A stretch of DNA of 64,000 bases from Martinezella multihospitum (GTDB lineage Bacteria > Pseudomonadota > Alphaproteobacteria > Rhizobiales > Rhizobiaceae), in assembly GCF_900094585.1 (NCBI RefSeq), contig NZ_FMAG01000003.1, positions 434,001-498,000 on the forward strand, given 5' to 3'. The stretch's first letter is position 1, and every line of letters begins with the position of its first letter. The notes beneath the pieces were generated by a model that saw only the letters and a program-made list of their open reading frames with translations, had not been told where the DNA came from and made no database searches. Of the stretch, positions 42,554-52,958 are shown piece after piece. The translations under genes and the position numbers were made by a program.

Positions 42554-43282
42554 TCAATGATGCCCGCCTTCGAGATAGGCGGCGCGCACCTCCGGATTGG
42601 CAAGCAGTTCCTTGCCGGAACCTCTCATCGTCACCCGGCCGTTGACCATCACATAGGCGCGGTCTGAGAGCTTCAGCGCCGCAAAGGCGTTCTGCTCGAC
42701 AAGGAACACGGTCAGCCCCTGGGTCTGGTTCAGAACCTTGATGGCCTCGAAGATGCCCTTGACGATCAGTGGCGCCAGACCGAGCGACGGCTCGTCGAGA
42801 AGCAGCAGCTTCGGACGCGCCATCAGCGCGCGGCCGATCGAGAGCATCTGCTGCTCGCCGCCCGAAAGCGTTCCGCCGCGCTGCGACTGGCGCTCCTTCA
42901 GACGCGGGAAGAGCGTGAAGATTTTCTCGACGTCCTCATTGAAATATTTGAGCTTGTCGAGGCTCGCCCCCATCTGCAGGTTTTCGTAAACCGTCATGCG
43001 CGGGAAGATGCGCCGACCCTCGGGCGACTGCGCGATGCGAAGCCGGGCAATCTCATGCGTCGGCATGCGCGTGATATCGTGGCCGTCGAAGGTGACCGAG
43101 CCGGTGCGCGCCTGCGGGCTGCCGCAGATCGTCATCATCAGCGTCGATTTGCCGGCGCCGTTGGCGCCGATCAGGCTGACGATCTCGCCGCTATTGACTT
43201 CGATATCGACGCCGGCAAGAGCGCGGATATTGCCGTAATAGGTTTCGACACCCGCAACTTTGAGAAGTGGTTGCCCCGCCAT
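42554..43282 (-). CDS. livF: Branched-chain amino acid ABC ATPase LivF
   Basis: A 242-aa ATPase with Walker A GANGAGKSTL near residue 37, signature LSGGEQQMLSIGRAL near 140, Walker B LLLDEPSLGLAP and switch histidine region FLVEQN. The LivF branch is marked by the absence of the LivG insertion. The ATG at 43282 overlaps the stop of livG. Confidence 0.93.
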   Translation of the reverse strand: MAGQPLLKVAGVETYYGNIRALAGVDIEVNSGEIVSLIGANGAGKSTLMMTICGSPQARTGSVTFDGHDITRMPTHEIARLRIAQSPEGRRIFPRMTVYENLQMGASLDKLKYFNEDVEKIFTLFPRLKERQSQRGGTLSGGEQQMLSIGRALMARPKLLLLDEPSLGLAPLIVKGIFEAIKVLNQTQGLTVFLVEQNAFAALKLSDRAYVMVNGRVTMRGSGKELLANPEVRAAYLEGGHH

Positions 43283-44154
43283 CAATGTTCACCCTCTTGG
43301 AGGTGCTCGACTTCGGCAATCACCTCTTCCACTTCCTCATCCTCGACGCCCAGATAGGCGGCGATCACGCGAGGATCATTCTTGACCTCATTCGGCGTGC
43401 CATCGGCGATCTTCTGCCCATATTCGAGCACGATGACATGGTCGGAAATTTCCATGACCACGGACATGTCGTGTTCGATCAGCAGGATCGATGTGCCGGT
43501 GTCCTTGCGGATGCTGCGAAGGAATTCGTTCAAGACCAGAGACTCGCGAGGATTGAGACCGGCAGCCGGCTCGTCCAGGCAAAGCAGTTCCGGCCCCGTG
43601 CACATGGCGCGGGCGATTTCCAGGCGGCGCTGCGCTCCGTAAGGAAGGTCGCCGGCAGGATCGTCGGCACGATCGATGAGATCGGCCTTTTCGAGCCAGA
43701 AGCGCGCCAGTTCGATCGCATTCTTGGCCTCGGAACGATAGCGCCCGATGCCGAGCAGGCCGAGGATCGTGTAGCCGGAGGCGCGCATCAGCTTATTGTG
43801 CTGCGCCACCAGCAGATTTTCGAGCACGGTGAGGCCCGAAAACAGGCGGATATTCTGGAAGGTGCGCGCCACCTTGGCCTCGCGCGTAATCCGGAAATCC
43901 GGAAGCCGTTCCAGAAGATATTCCTTGCCGGTCTTCTGGCTGAGCGTGATCATACCCATCGTCGGCTTGTAGAAACCGGTGATGCAGTTGAACACGGTGG
44001 TCTTGCCGGCGCCGTTCGGACCAATCAGCGCGGTGATATCGCCGCGCTTCGCTTCAAACGAGAAGTCGTTGATCGCCATCAGGCCGCCGAACTTCATCGA
44101 CAGGTGATCGACCTTCAGCAGGATGTCGTTGGAGGTTGTGGTCACAGCGTTCAT
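43282..44154 (-). CDS. livG: Branched-chain amino acid ABC ATPase LivG
   Basis: A 290-aa ATPase. Walker A is [18 protein letters not shown] near residue 43; [15 protein letters not shown] near 166 replaces the standard LSGGQ signature, as usual for LivG; Walker B is [13 protein letters not shown]. The C-terminus has an acidic extension ([18 protein letters not shown]). It overlaps livM upstream and livF downstream. Confidence 0.93.
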   Translation of the reverse strand: MNAVTTTSNDILLKVDHLSMKFGGLMAINDFSFEAKRGDITALIGPNGAGKTTVFNCITGFYKPTMGMITLSQKTGKEYLLERLPDFRITREAKVARTFQNIRLFSGLTVLENLLVAQHNKLMRASGYTILGLLGIGRYRSEAKNAIELARFWLEKADLIDRADDPAGDLPYGAQRRLEIARAMCTGPELLCLDEPAAGLNPRESLVLNEFLRSIRKDTGTSILLIEHDMSVVMEISDHVIVLEYGQKIADGTPNEVKNDPRVIAAYLGVEDEEVEEVIAEVEHLQEGEH

Positions 44155-45578
44155 CAGCCGTGGCCCTCCTTGGTAAAGCTGCCGGAGACCGCTTTTCGCT
44201 CCTTGAGGAAGGCGGTCGGCTCACGCGTGCCGACGAAGCCGCGCGGCTTGATGATCATGACGATCACCATGGCAAGACCGAAGATCAGCATGCGGTAGAG
44301 TTCCGGCGTAAAGTCCGGCCCGAAGCCGGGAATGATCGTCGTATTCCCCCAGACCAGACCGGTCTTGAGGAAATCCATGTCGCGCAGCAGTTCGGTACCG
44401 CCGACCATGGCGATCGCGGCAATCGCAATGCCCTTCAGCGATCCCATGCCGCCAAGGACCACGATCGCCAAGATGATCGCGGATTCGAGGAACACGAAGG
44501 ATTCCGGCGAGACGAAGCCCTGACGTGCCGCGAAGAAGGAGCCGGCAAAGCCGCCAAACATCGCGCCGGTGGCGAAAGCGGTCAGCTTCGTCGTCACCGT
44601 GTTGATGCCAAGCGAACGGCAGGCGATTTCATCCTCGCGCAGCGCTTCCCACGCACGTCCGATCGGCATGCGGCGCAGGCGGATCGTCACATAGGCGGTC
44701 AGCATGCAGAGCAGCAGGATCACGTAGAACAGGAAGATCTTGTACCAGGCCGACGAGATCGGCAGGCCGAAGCTACGGACGAAGTTGTGCGGATCCTTCA
44801 TATCGAAGGTATAGATGCCGAAGAGCGATGCCTTGGTGATGTTGGAGATGCCGAAGCTCCCCTGCGTCACGTCGGTCCAGTTGGTCAGCACGATGCGGAT
44901 GATTTCACCGAAAGCAAGCGTGACGATGGCAAGGTAGTCGCCCCGCAGACGCAGCACCGGGAAGCCGAGGATCATGCCCCAGAGCCCTGCAAGAAGGCCC
45001 GATATCGGCAGAAGCAACCAGAAGGACAGGCCGAAATGCATCGACAACAGCGCGTAGGAATAGGCGCCGACCGCGTAGAAGGCGACATAACCGAGGTCGA
45101 GCAGGCCGGCGAGGCCGACAACGATGTTCAGACCCCAGGCGAGCATAACGTAGATGAGGATCTGGATGCCGAAATTGTCGACATAGGTCAGCGATCCCTG
45201 CGGACCGAGGATTGCCACCGCCGCCAGCGGATAGATCAGCAGAAGCAGAAGGGCGATCTTGCTGAAGTGCTTGGCGACGAAGCTTGGCTCGCCTTCCACC
45301 TGCACGACCTTGGCCTTGGCTGCCTTTCGCGCCGTCAGATAAGGCTGAACGAAGACCGTCATGATGAAGCGGCCGACGGCTGCAATGGCGACGATGATCG
45401 CCAGAAGGCCCCAGCGCTGCACGATGATCAGCTTGTTGTCCATGTTCTGATCGGTCTTGAGACCGATATAGAGGACGAACATGCCGAAGGCGATGACGGC
45501 GGTCCAGAGGGCGTCCGTAATCCCTTTTTGGACAAGGCCGGGTGCGGTCTTGCCTGCAACGAAGTTTGAATTTGCCAT
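44154..45578 (-). CDS. livM: Branched-chain amino acid ABC permease LivM
   Basis: A 474-aa permease with about ten membrane helices; an N-terminal region of about 120 residues adds two or three segments before the core (GLNIVVGLAGLLDLGYVAFYAVGAY). The coupling region RMPIGRAWEALREDEIACRSLGIN is typical LivM. Start at 45578 (MANSNF). It overlaps livG by one base at the stop/start junction. Length exceeds enteric LivM (about 425), normal for rhizobia. Confidence 0.9.
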   Translation of the reverse strand: MANSNFVAGKTAPGLVQKGITDALWTAVIAFGMFVLYIGLKTDQNMDNKLIIVQRWGLLAIIVAIAAVGRFIMTVFVQPYLTARKAAKAKVVQVEGEPSFVAKHFSKIALLLLLIYPLAAVAILGPQGSLTYVDNFGIQILIYVMLAWGLNIVVGLAGLLDLGYVAFYAVGAYSYALLSMHFGLSFWLLLPISGLLAGLWGMILGFPVLRLRGDYLAIVTLAFGEIIRIVLTNWTDVTQGSFGISNITKASLFGIYTFDMKDPHNFVRSFGLPISSAWYKIFLFYVILLLCMLTAYVTIRLRRMPIGRAWEALREDEIACRSLGINTVTTKLTAFATGAMFGGFAGSFFAARQGFVSPESFVFLESAIILAIVVLGGMGSLKGIAIAAIAMVGGTELLRDMDFLKTGLVWGNTTIIPGFGPDFTPELYRMLIFGLAMVIVMIIKPRGFVGTREPTAFLKERKAVSGSFTKEGHG

Positions 45579-45582
45579 GGCG

Positions 45583-46485
45583 TTATACCTTTTCGACTTC
45601 CGGCCGCCCAAGAATACCCGTCGGCTTGAAGATCAGAACGAAAGCCAGGATGCCGTATGTCGCGACATCCTTATACGCGATGGGAAAATTGCCAGACCAG
45701 AACGACTCGATGAAGCCGATCATCAGGCCGCCGAGAACGGCGCCAGGAAGCGAGCCGATGCCGCCCAGAACCGCCGCCGTGAAAGCCTTGACACCCGGCA
45801 CGAAGCCGTCCGTGAAGTTGGCGACGCCATAATACATCAGATACATCGTGCCGGCGACGGCAGCGAGAGCCGCACCCATGATGAAGGTGATGGAGATGGT
45901 GCGATCGACATTGATGCCGAGCAGCGCCGCCATCTTGCGGTCCTGTTCGGTCGCCCGCTGGGCGCGCCCAAGCGCCGTCTTGTTGACGATATACCAGAAG
46001 GCGGCCAGCAGGACGACGGTGACGATGAAGATGATGATCTGCTTCAGGGAAAGCGAAACGCCGCCGAAGTTGTAGACATCGCCCACAAGCGTCGGGATCG
46101 GCTTGTTGCGCGGACCCTGTGCGACCTGGATGAAATTCGACAGAACGATCGACATGCCGATTGCCGTGATCAGCGGCGCGAGGCGGAACGAACCGCGCAG
46201 CGGCCGATAAGCCACCCGCTCGATCACCCAGTTCCACAGGCTCGTCATCAGCATGGCGACAATCAGCATGACGAGCAGCATGATCGCAACCGGCAGGCCG
46301 GCGAAGAGCGAAACGAGAACCAGATAGGTGATGAGGGCGGCAAAGCCGCCAAGCATGAAAACGTCACCGTGGGCAAAATTGATCATGCCGATGATGCCGT
46401 AAACCATGGTGTAACCAATGGCGATCAGGCCGTAGATCGACCCGAGAGTCAGCCCGTTTAAGAGCTGCTGGATAAAATAATCCAT
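45583..46485 (-). CDS. livH: Branched-chain amino acid ABC permease LivH
   Basis: A 300-aa permease with eight helices, starting MDYFIQQLLNGLTLGSIYGLIAIGYTMVYGIIGMINFAHG, a strong LivH signature, and the coupling region QRATEQDRKMAALLGINVDR near residue 175. It is the first gene of the livHMGF operon and precedes livM by 4 bases. Confidence 0.93.
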   Translation of the reverse strand: MDYFIQQLLNGLTLGSIYGLIAIGYTMVYGIIGMINFAHGDVFMLGGFAALITYLVLVSLFAGLPVAIMLLVMLIVAMLMTSLWNWVIERVAYRPLRGSFRLAPLITAIGMSIVLSNFIQVAQGPRNKPIPTLVGDVYNFGGVSLSLKQIIIFIVTVVLLAAFWYIVNKTALGRAQRATEQDRKMAALLGINVDRTISITFIMGAALAAVAGTMYLMYYGVANFTDGFVPGVKAFTAAVLGGIGSLPGAVLGGLMIGFIESFWSGNFPIAYKDVATYGILAFVLIFKPTGILGRPEVEKV

Positions 46486-46792
46486 ATGTCATTTCCCCTG
46501 GATGCGGCGTCATACGACCACATCTCTTATTACTTTTTTAGGTTCCTTCTAGAGGCCTATGGCGGCGATTCCATACCGGTTTCGAAGGAAATGTGAAGCC
46601 AAAAAGGCGAGAAATTGACAAATTCTTTTCAAATCGCCGTGCGCTGATGCGAATCCGACCAAAAATGACACGAAAGCGGCAGGCCGTGGCTCAAAATTAG
46701 CCAAAACCGTCAAGCGGCGCCTGCACTCTGAAGAGCTCTTGTCAGAGGCGGGCCTCGTCAGGCCCGCCATAATAGTCGTCTGAACCGCGACT
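46486..46792. other. Region between the FAD-GcvT gene and livH
   Basis: About 307 bases without a gene. It must hold the livHMGF promoter on the minus strand unless transcripts read through from the upstream flavoprotein gene. A GC-rich part near 46730-46790 and an AT-rich part near 46515-46545 are visible; no operator was recognised. Confidence 0.4.
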
Positions 46793-49219
46793 TTAGGCGC
46801 GCATCCTGGCACCATCCACATCGAACAGCGGCTCGGCCTGCAGCCTTGCCGGCAGGAGCTCGCCGAGCAGCTCGATCGACCAGCCCTGCGCCTCGTCGGC
46901 GATTTCCTTCGGCACGTAACCCACAGCGACAGAAAGGCCCGAAGCATGGGCATAGCCGCCTGACGTCACCCAGCCGCAGACCGCACCGTTGTGATAGATC
47001 GGCTCATCGCCGATGACGTCGGCATCCCTGGCTGAGAGGATGAAGGTGCGCAGGCGCAGCGTGCCGCCCTCGGCCTTCTCCCTGGCGGCGGCCGCCTTGC
47101 CGATGAAATCGGCCTCCTTGGACAGCGCCACGAATCGGTTGAGACCGGCCTCGAACGGCCCGTAGAGCGGTCGGTATTCGCGCGCCCAGCTACCATAGGA
47201 TTTGTCGAGACGCAGTGCGTTCAGCGCTCTCAGGCCAAAGAGACGGATGCCGAACTCGGCTCCTTCTTCCATCAGCAGGTCGAAAATGTAGCGCTGATAC
47301 TCCGGCTTCATCCAGATCTCATAGCCGAGATCGCCCGTGTAGGAGACGCGGCCGACGATCGCCGGCGCCATGCCGATATCCATGCGGCGGATCGCCATGA
47401 AGGGGAAGGCAGCCGTGGACAGATCCTGATGTGTCAGCTTCTGAAGCAGCTTGCGGGCGTTCGGACCGGCAATCGAGAGGCCGAGAAGCGAAAGGCCGAG
47501 TGCCTCGAGCTGAACCGAGCCGTCCTTCGGCAAAAGGCTTTCGAACCAGCGCATATGATAGGCTTCGGCAATGCCGGAGCCGATGAGAAGGAAATCCCCC
47601 TCGCCCAGCTTCGCCAGCGTGAAGTCGCCGATGAGCTTGCCGTCGTGCTTGAGCATCGGCGCCAGCGTCATGCGGCCCACGGCCGGAATGCGGCAAGTCA
47701 GCAGCTTGTCGAGAAACGCTTCCGCACCCGATCCTTTCACCGAATATTTGGCAAAGCCCGAAGTCTCCATCAGGCCGACGCTCTCGCGCACCGCGTTCGC
47801 TTCGGCGGCTACCACATTGAAGTCGTTGGAGCGGCGCCAGGAGAATTGGTCGACCTCGCCCTTCGGCGCAAACCACAATGCTTGTTCGAGACCGTAATAG
47901 GCGCCGAACACACCGCCGGCCTCCTTGAGCTTGTCATAGATAGGCGTCGTCAGCAGCGGACGTGCCGCCGGCAGCTCCTCGTTCGGATAACGAATGGAAA
48001 AACGGCGGGCATAGTTCTCGCGCACCTTCGCGTTCGTATAGGCGAGCGTCGCGTAATCGCCATAGCGCGAAACGTCCATGGCGAAGACGTCGAAGCCCGG
48101 ATCGCCGTAGATCATCCAGTTGGCAAGCGCGAGACCCACACCGCCGCCCTGGCTGAAGCCGGCCATGACGGCGCAGGCCGACCAGTAATTCCGAAGGCCG
48201 CGCACGGGGCCGACGAGCGGATTGCCATCCGGCGAGAACGTGAACGGGCCGTTGATGATCCGCTTGATGCCGGCATTGTTGAAGGCCGGGAAATGGCGGA
48301 AACCGACTTCCAGCTCCGGCGTGATGCGCTCGATATCCTCGGCCAGCAGCTCATGGCCGAAATCCCAGGGCGTCGTCACCGGCGACCACGGGCGGCACGC
48401 CTTTTCATAGGTGCCCATCAGCATGCCTTGCCGCTCCTGGCGCAGATAGATCTCGCCGTCGAAGTCGACGCAGTGCATCAGCTCCTTGCCCGTCGTCTTG
48501 TTGAAGTCGATGACCTCGGGCATGTCCTCGGTAATGAGATACATATGCTCCATGGCGAGCACCGGCAGCTCCAGCCCGACCATGCGGCCGACTTCGCGCG
48601 CCCAGAGGCCTGCGGCGTTGACCACATGCTCGGCGATGATCTCACCCTGGTTGGTAATGACACGCCAGGAGCCATCCTCGCGCTGCACCAGCTCTTCCAC
48701 CTTGGTGTGGAGATAGATTTCGGCGCCGTTCTTCTTCGCCGAACGGGCATAGGCATGCGTCGTGCCATAGGGGTCGAGATGGCCTTCGACGGGATCGTAG
48801 AGAGCGCCGACGAACTGATCGGGGTCGAGAAGCGGCATCATCTCATGCGCTTCCTTCGGCGTCAGCAGCGTCGCTTCAAGACCATTGTAGCGGCCCTTGG
48901 CGAGAATGGACTTCAGCCAGTCGAAACGCTGCGGCGTCGCCGCCAGCATCAGGCCGGAGGTGAGGTGCAGGCCGATGTCCTGGCCGGAATACTCCTCGAT
49001 CTCCTTGTAGAGCTCGACCGTATATTTCTGCAGCTTGGCGACGTTCGGATCGCCGTTGATCGTGTGCATGCCGCCGGCGGCATGCCAGGTCGAGCCGGAT
49101 GTCAGCTCCGAGCGCTCCAGCAGCACCACATCCGTCCAGCCGAATTTCGTCAGGTGGTAGAGCACCGAACATCCGACGACACCGCCACCGATGACGACGA
49201 CCTTGGCATGGCTTTTCAT
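46793..49219 (-). CDS. FAD-dependent dimethylglycine/sarcosine dehydrogenase-like protein
   Basis: An 808-aa flavoprotein. The dinucleotide fold KVVVIGGGVVGCSVLYHL is at residues 5-22; STWHAAGGMHTINGD near 45 includes the likely covalent-FAD His environment; DAO and linker domains run to about 425; the remainder is a folate-binding GcvT domain (about 430-800). Such proteins oxidatively demethylate dimethylglycine or sarcosine and pass the methyl to tetrahydrofolate. The ATG at 49219 follows GGGGA. It lies 220 bases downstream of soxG on the same strand, fitting a glycine-betaine breakdown cluster. Exact substrate is inferred. Confidence 0.88.
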   Translation of the reverse strand: MKSHAKVVVIGGGVVGCSVLYHLTKFGWTDVVLLERSELTSGSTWHAAGGMHTINGDPNVAKLQKYTVELYKEIEEYSGQDIGLHLTSGLMLAATPQRFDWLKSILAKGRYNGLEATLLTPKEAHEMMPLLDPDQFVGALYDPVEGHLDPYGTTHAYARSAKKNGAEIYLHTKVEELVQREDGSWRVITNQGEIIAEHVVNAAGLWAREVGRMVGLELPVLAMEHMYLITEDMPEVIDFNKTTGKELMHCVDFDGEIYLRQERQGMLMGTYEKACRPWSPVTTPWDFGHELLAEDIERITPELEVGFRHFPAFNNAGIKRIINGPFTFSPDGNPLVGPVRGLRNYWSACAVMAGFSQGGGVGLALANWMIYGDPGFDVFAMDVSRYGDYATLAYTNAKVRENYARRFSIRYPNEELPAARPLLTTPIYDKLKEAGGVFGAYYGLEQALWFAPKGEVDQFSWRRSNDFNVVAAEANAVRESVGLMETSGFAKYSVKGSGAEAFLDKLLTCRIPAVGRMTLAPMLKHDGKLIGDFTLAKLGEGDFLLIGSGIAEAYHMRWFESLLPKDGSVQLEALGLSLLGLSIAGPNARKLLQKLTHQDLSTAAFPFMAIRRMDIGMAPAIVGRVSYTGDLGYEIWMKPEYQRYIFDLLMEEGAEFGIRLFGLRALNALRLDKSYGSWAREYRPLYGPFEAGLNRFVALSKEADFIGKAAAAREKAEGGTLRLRTFILSARDADVIGDEPIYHNGAVCGWVTSGGYAHASGLSVAVGYVPKEIADEAQGWSIELLGELLPARLQAEPLFDVDGARMRA

Positions 49220-49438
49220 CTGGGAATCCCCTGTTTTCGGCACGAAGCCGCCAGGTGTCTTCCCGCGCGACCGACCGTATTTGAGAGGAAACCTAGAGAC
49301 TATCCGATAGGCCAAATAGCCCGAACTGCGAAACCGATATGTCTGTTTGCGCCATCGCAATTGTTCGGATCGCGCCATCGGCTAAAGGATGCGCAAGCCG
49401 GCTGGCAAGGCATCCGATGTCCGACAACATAAGGCTTT

Positions 49439-49993
49439 TCAGTCGGTGAAGCCGGCCGTGAGCGCGAACTCCCGTCCCATCTCCATGATCTCTTCGAAGA
49501 CGCTGCCGGCATAGGACCGCGGCACGATGATTTCGAAGCGATCGGGGCCGGTGCGAGCGACGTTGGCGCTGACATGGCAGCAGAGCATATTGGCGGCTTG
49601 CCCCTCGACAAAAACCTGCTGGTGCAGGTCTACGGCCACACATTTGGCGAGGATGCGGCGAACGTTCGGGCCGGAGATACGAAGCAGCACGCGGCCATCG
49701 CTCTGCTCGAAGAACGAGGCCTGGGCGGGATCGAGCGTGAAGAGATCCCGCGCCACGCTATCGGCACCGAGCGTATCCGATACGACAAACCATTCCCTGG
49801 GTCCGACATCGCGAACCGATACATCCTTCAACGCCTTCAGGTTTGCCAGAACGCCATCCTGATCTCCTGCTCTGCCGAGCACGGAAAAGATGCTGGGACG
49901 GCGCACAACAGCGAGATGATTCGGATTGGCGGCAGCCTCGAAACCGGAAATATGATCTTCCAGCACATGCCTGTTCTGAAACGCGACGCTCAT
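49439..49993 (-). CDS. soxG: Sarcosine oxidase gamma subunit SoxG
   Basis: A 184-aa subunit of heterotetrameric sarcosine oxidase, recognised by its position after soxA and its GcvT-like half fold (DVGPREWFVVSD, ISGPNVRRILAKCVAVDLH, CHVSANVARTGPDRFEIIVPRSYAGSV). It stabilises the complex and is not catalytic. It begins 7 bases after the soxA stop. Confidence 0.88.
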   Translation of the reverse strand: MSVAFQNRHVLEDHISGFEAAANPNHLAVVRRPSIFSVLGRAGDQDGVLANLKALKDVSVRDVGPREWFVVSDTLGADSVARDLFTLDPAQASFFEQSDGRVLLRISGPNVRRILAKCVAVDLHQQVFVEGQAANMLCCHVSANVARTGPDRFEIIVPRSYAGSVFEEIMEMGREFALTAGFTD

Positions 49994-50000
49994 CGATCCC

Positions 50001-52958
50001 TCACCCCATCAGCTTCTTGTTATCAGGATCGACGAAGACGGGGCTGCAAACTTCTGCCGCCACTTCCTCACCCCGCAATCCATCCCAGACGACCACCCGC
50101 TCGCCGATGCGCTCGCGACCCGATTTCAGGAAAGCCAGAGCGATGGAATGGCCGAGCGTGGGCGAGAAGCAGACCGAAGACACATGGCCTTGATCGTTCA
50201 CGGTCGAGGGCCGGGCACCTTCCTTCAATATATGCGCGCCGGCATGGATTTCCTTCGTGGTATCGATCGGCTTCAGGCCAACGAGCTGGCCGCGGTCGGC
50301 GGCAGTCAGGCCAAAGCGGGTCGACAGCCGCTTGCCGATGAAATCCGGTTTCTGCGTCGACATCATGCGGCCGAGCCCGACATCGTCGGGGGTTGTGCGG
50401 CCATCGAGCTCGCTATGGGTGACATGGCCCTTCTCGATGCGGAGCACGTTCAAGGCTTCGACGCCGTAAGGGCAGATGCCGTGCGCCCTGCCGGCCTCCA
50501 TGATCGCATCCGCCACAGCCTCACCGTAGCCGGCCGGCACCGCAAGCTCATAGGCCAGTTCGCCTGAGAAGGAGATACGGAAGAGGCGTCCCCTCAAGCC
50601 ACCCTTCAGCATGACTTCGGCGGCGGCAAGGAACGGGAAGAACGCGTCGGAAATATCGTCCTCGATGATCTGCTCCAGCACCAGCCGCGCCTTCGGGCCG
50701 GCAATCGCCATCTGCGCCCATTGATCGGACGAGGACACGAAACGAACGTCGAGCTGCGGCCAAAGCGTCTGCGCTGAGAATTCCAGATGCGTCATCACCT
50801 CGCCGGCCATCGCCGTCGTGGTCGTCATGAAGAAATGGTCAGGCGTCAGCCGGCTCGTCGTACCGTCGTCGAAGACCATGCCGTCCTCGCGGAGCATCAG
50901 GCCATAGCGCGCCTTGCCGATCGGCAGTTTCAGGAAGGCGTTGGAATAGACGCGATTGAGAAATTCAGCCGCATCCTTGCCAAATATCTCGATCTTGCCG
51001 AGCGTCGACACGTCGCAAATCCCGACATTGTTGCGAACGTTCAGCACTTCGCGGTCGACGCTGTCGCGCCAGCCCTTTTCGCCCGGCCGGGCAAACCATG
51101 ACGAGCGATACCAAAGACCGGCTTCGACGAAGCTCGCGCCGTTTTTCTTGGCCCAGCCGTGCAGCGGCGACTCCCTGACTGGTTGCGCATGCTTGTCGCG
51201 CGCAGTTCCCGCCAGCGCACCAAAGGAAACCGGCGTATAGAACGGCCTGAATGTCGTCGTGCCGACTGCAGCCGGGCTGACGCCGCGCATACCGGCGATG
51301 ATACCGGCGGCGTTGACATTGCCGAGCTTGCCCTGGTCCGTCGCCATGCCGCTCGTCGTATAGCGCTTGGCGTGCTCCACATGGCCAAAGCCCTCACGCA
51401 GGGCAAGGCCGAGATCCTTGGCATGGACGTCGTTCTGGAAATCCACGAAAGCCTTGTCCTTGGCGCCCGGCACATGCCAGATCGCCGCGAAGGACGGATC
51501 GTACTCGCCTTCGACTTCGGGCAGATCGGCGACATGAGCCGCGTGACCGAGGCTTTCGACGACCAGCCGCGCCTTTGCAGCACCGTCGGCCAGGCAGCCT
51601 GAAACACTCTCGATACCGGCAGCGGAGCCGGCAATCTCCAGCTCGCCACCGACGATCGGCGCCATGAAAGCCTGCTTTTCATCCGACCAGGCCGGCTTGG
51701 CGCCGCGCTGGCAGGCAAGATGGATGATGGGCGACCAGCCACCCGACATGGCAAGCGCATCACACGCAATCAGCTCATCCAGCCCGCCGCGATCGGCGAT
51801 GACGCCGCTAATGCGGTATTTGCCCTTGGTCGCATGAACGCTCGCCCCATGCACCACGCGCACCCCTTGAGGAGCAACGTCGGCCGATACGGAGCGCGTA
51901 TCGAGGATCGCTGAAATCTCGATGCCAGAAGCGGCGAGGTCGGTGGCCGTGCGATAGCCGGAGCCGCCATTGGTGAAGACGGCCACCTTCTGTCCCGCAA
52001 CCACACCATAGCGATTGAGATAGCTGCGCATGGCGCCGGCCATCATCACGCCCGGACGATCGTTGCCGCCGAAGACAAGCGGCCGTTCTTCAGCACCCGA
52101 GGCAAGGATGGCGCGCTTGGCGGCGATGCGCCAGAGACGCTCAACGGGCAGATCGGACGACGGCATTGCCACATGCTTCTGCACCTTCTCGAGCGCGCCG
52201 AAGACATTGCCGTCATACCAACCGAACACGGTCGTGCGCGGCATCAGGGTGACGTTCTCGAAGCTCTGCAGCTCGTCAAGCGTCGCCTGCACGAAGACAT
52301 CCGAAGAAGCGCCACCGATCGTCAGCCTTTCCGAAAGCAGCGAACCGCCAAGCCGGAAGCCTTCGTCGGCCAATACGACGCGCAGGCCCGCGCGAGCAGC
52401 AGTCAAAGCGGCCATCAGGCCTGCAGGACCGGAGCCGATCACAAGCAAATCGCAATGCGCCCAGGCCTTCTCATAGCGGTCCGGATCGGCCTGCATGACC
52501 GCCTTGCCGAGACCGGCGGCGCGTCGGATGATCGGCTCGTAGACCTTCTCCCAGAAAGCGGCCGGCCACATGAAGGTCTTGTAGTAGAAGCCGGCACCCA
52601 GGAAAGGCGAGAGCAGGCTGTTGACCGAGCCGAAGTCGTGCTTCAGCGAGGGCCAGCGGTTCTGGCTAACAGCCGTCATGCCCTGATAAAGTTCGGCAAC
52701 GGTAGCGCGCGTGTTCGGCTCAGTGCGGCCATCCTTGCCGATGGTGACGAGCGCGTTGGGCTCGGCCGAACCGGCCGTCAGGATGCCGCGCGGCCGATGA
52801 TACTTGAAGCTGCGGCCGACCAGCAGCTGATCATTGGCAAGCAAGGCGGCGGCGAGCGTATCGCCTTCCAGCCCCTTCATCTCCTTGCCGTCGAACTGGA
52901 AGGACAACGGGCGGCTGCGATTGACGAGGCCGCCGCTCGACAGACGATAGGACGTCAT
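50001..52958 (-). CDS. soxA: Sarcosine oxidase alpha subunit SoxA
   Basis: A 985-aa subunit. Residues about 10-100 form a ferredoxin-like domain without the iron-sulphur cysteines (FKYHRPRGILTAGSAEPNALV). A nucleotide-binding fold follows (LVIGSGPAGLMAALTAARAG near 168), then a central dehydrogenase region, and a C-terminal GcvT-like folate domain from about 600. The enzyme turns sarcosine into glycine, with hydrogen peroxide and methylene-tetrahydrofolate. The start at 52958 overlaps the soxD stop by 4 bases. Confidence 0.94.
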   Translation of the reverse strand: MTSYRLSSGGLVNRSRPLSFQFDGKEMKGLEGDTLAAALLANDQLLVGRSFKYHRPRGILTAGSAEPNALVTIGKDGRTEPNTRATVAELYQGMTAVSQNRWPSLKHDFGSVNSLLSPFLGAGFYYKTFMWPAAFWEKVYEPIIRRAAGLGKAVMQADPDRYEKAWAHCDLLVIGSGPAGLMAALTAARAGLRVVLADEGFRLGGSLLSERLTIGGASSDVFVQATLDELQSFENVTLMPRTTVFGWYDGNVFGALEKVQKHVAMPSSDLPVERLWRIAAKRAILASGAEERPLVFGGNDRPGVMMAGAMRSYLNRYGVVAGQKVAVFTNGGSGYRTATDLAASGIEISAILDTRSVSADVAPQGVRVVHGASVHATKGKYRISGVIADRGGLDELIACDALAMSGGWSPIIHLACQRGAKPAWSDEKQAFMAPIVGGELEIAGSAAGIESVSGCLADGAAKARLVVESLGHAAHVADLPEVEGEYDPSFAAIWHVPGAKDKAFVDFQNDVHAKDLGLALREGFGHVEHAKRYTTSGMATDQGKLGNVNAAGIIAGMRGVSPAAVGTTTFRPFYTPVSFGALAGTARDKHAQPVRESPLHGWAKKNGASFVEAGLWYRSSWFARPGEKGWRDSVDREVLNVRNNVGICDVSTLGKIEIFGKDAAEFLNRVYSNAFLKLPIGKARYGLMLREDGMVFDDGTTSRLTPDHFFMTTTTAMAGEVMTHLEFSAQTLWPQLDVRFVSSSDQWAQMAIAGPKARLVLEQIIEDDISDAFFPFLAAAEVMLKGGLRGRLFRISFSGELAYELAVPAGYGEAVADAIMEAGRAHGICPYGVEALNVLRIEKGHVTHSELDGRTTPDDVGLGRMMSTQKPDFIGKRLSTRFGLTAADRGQLVGLKPIDTTKEIHAGAHILKEGARPSTVNDQGHVSSVCFSPTLGHSIALAFLKSGRERIGERVVVWDGLRGEEVAAEVCSPVFVDPDNKKLMG

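Noticed and set aside
47429..49432. A 667-aa open frame on the plus strand
   Set aside because: It runs antisense to the flavoprotein gene at 46793-49219; high GC in third positions makes such frames common. No domain or ribosome site supports it.
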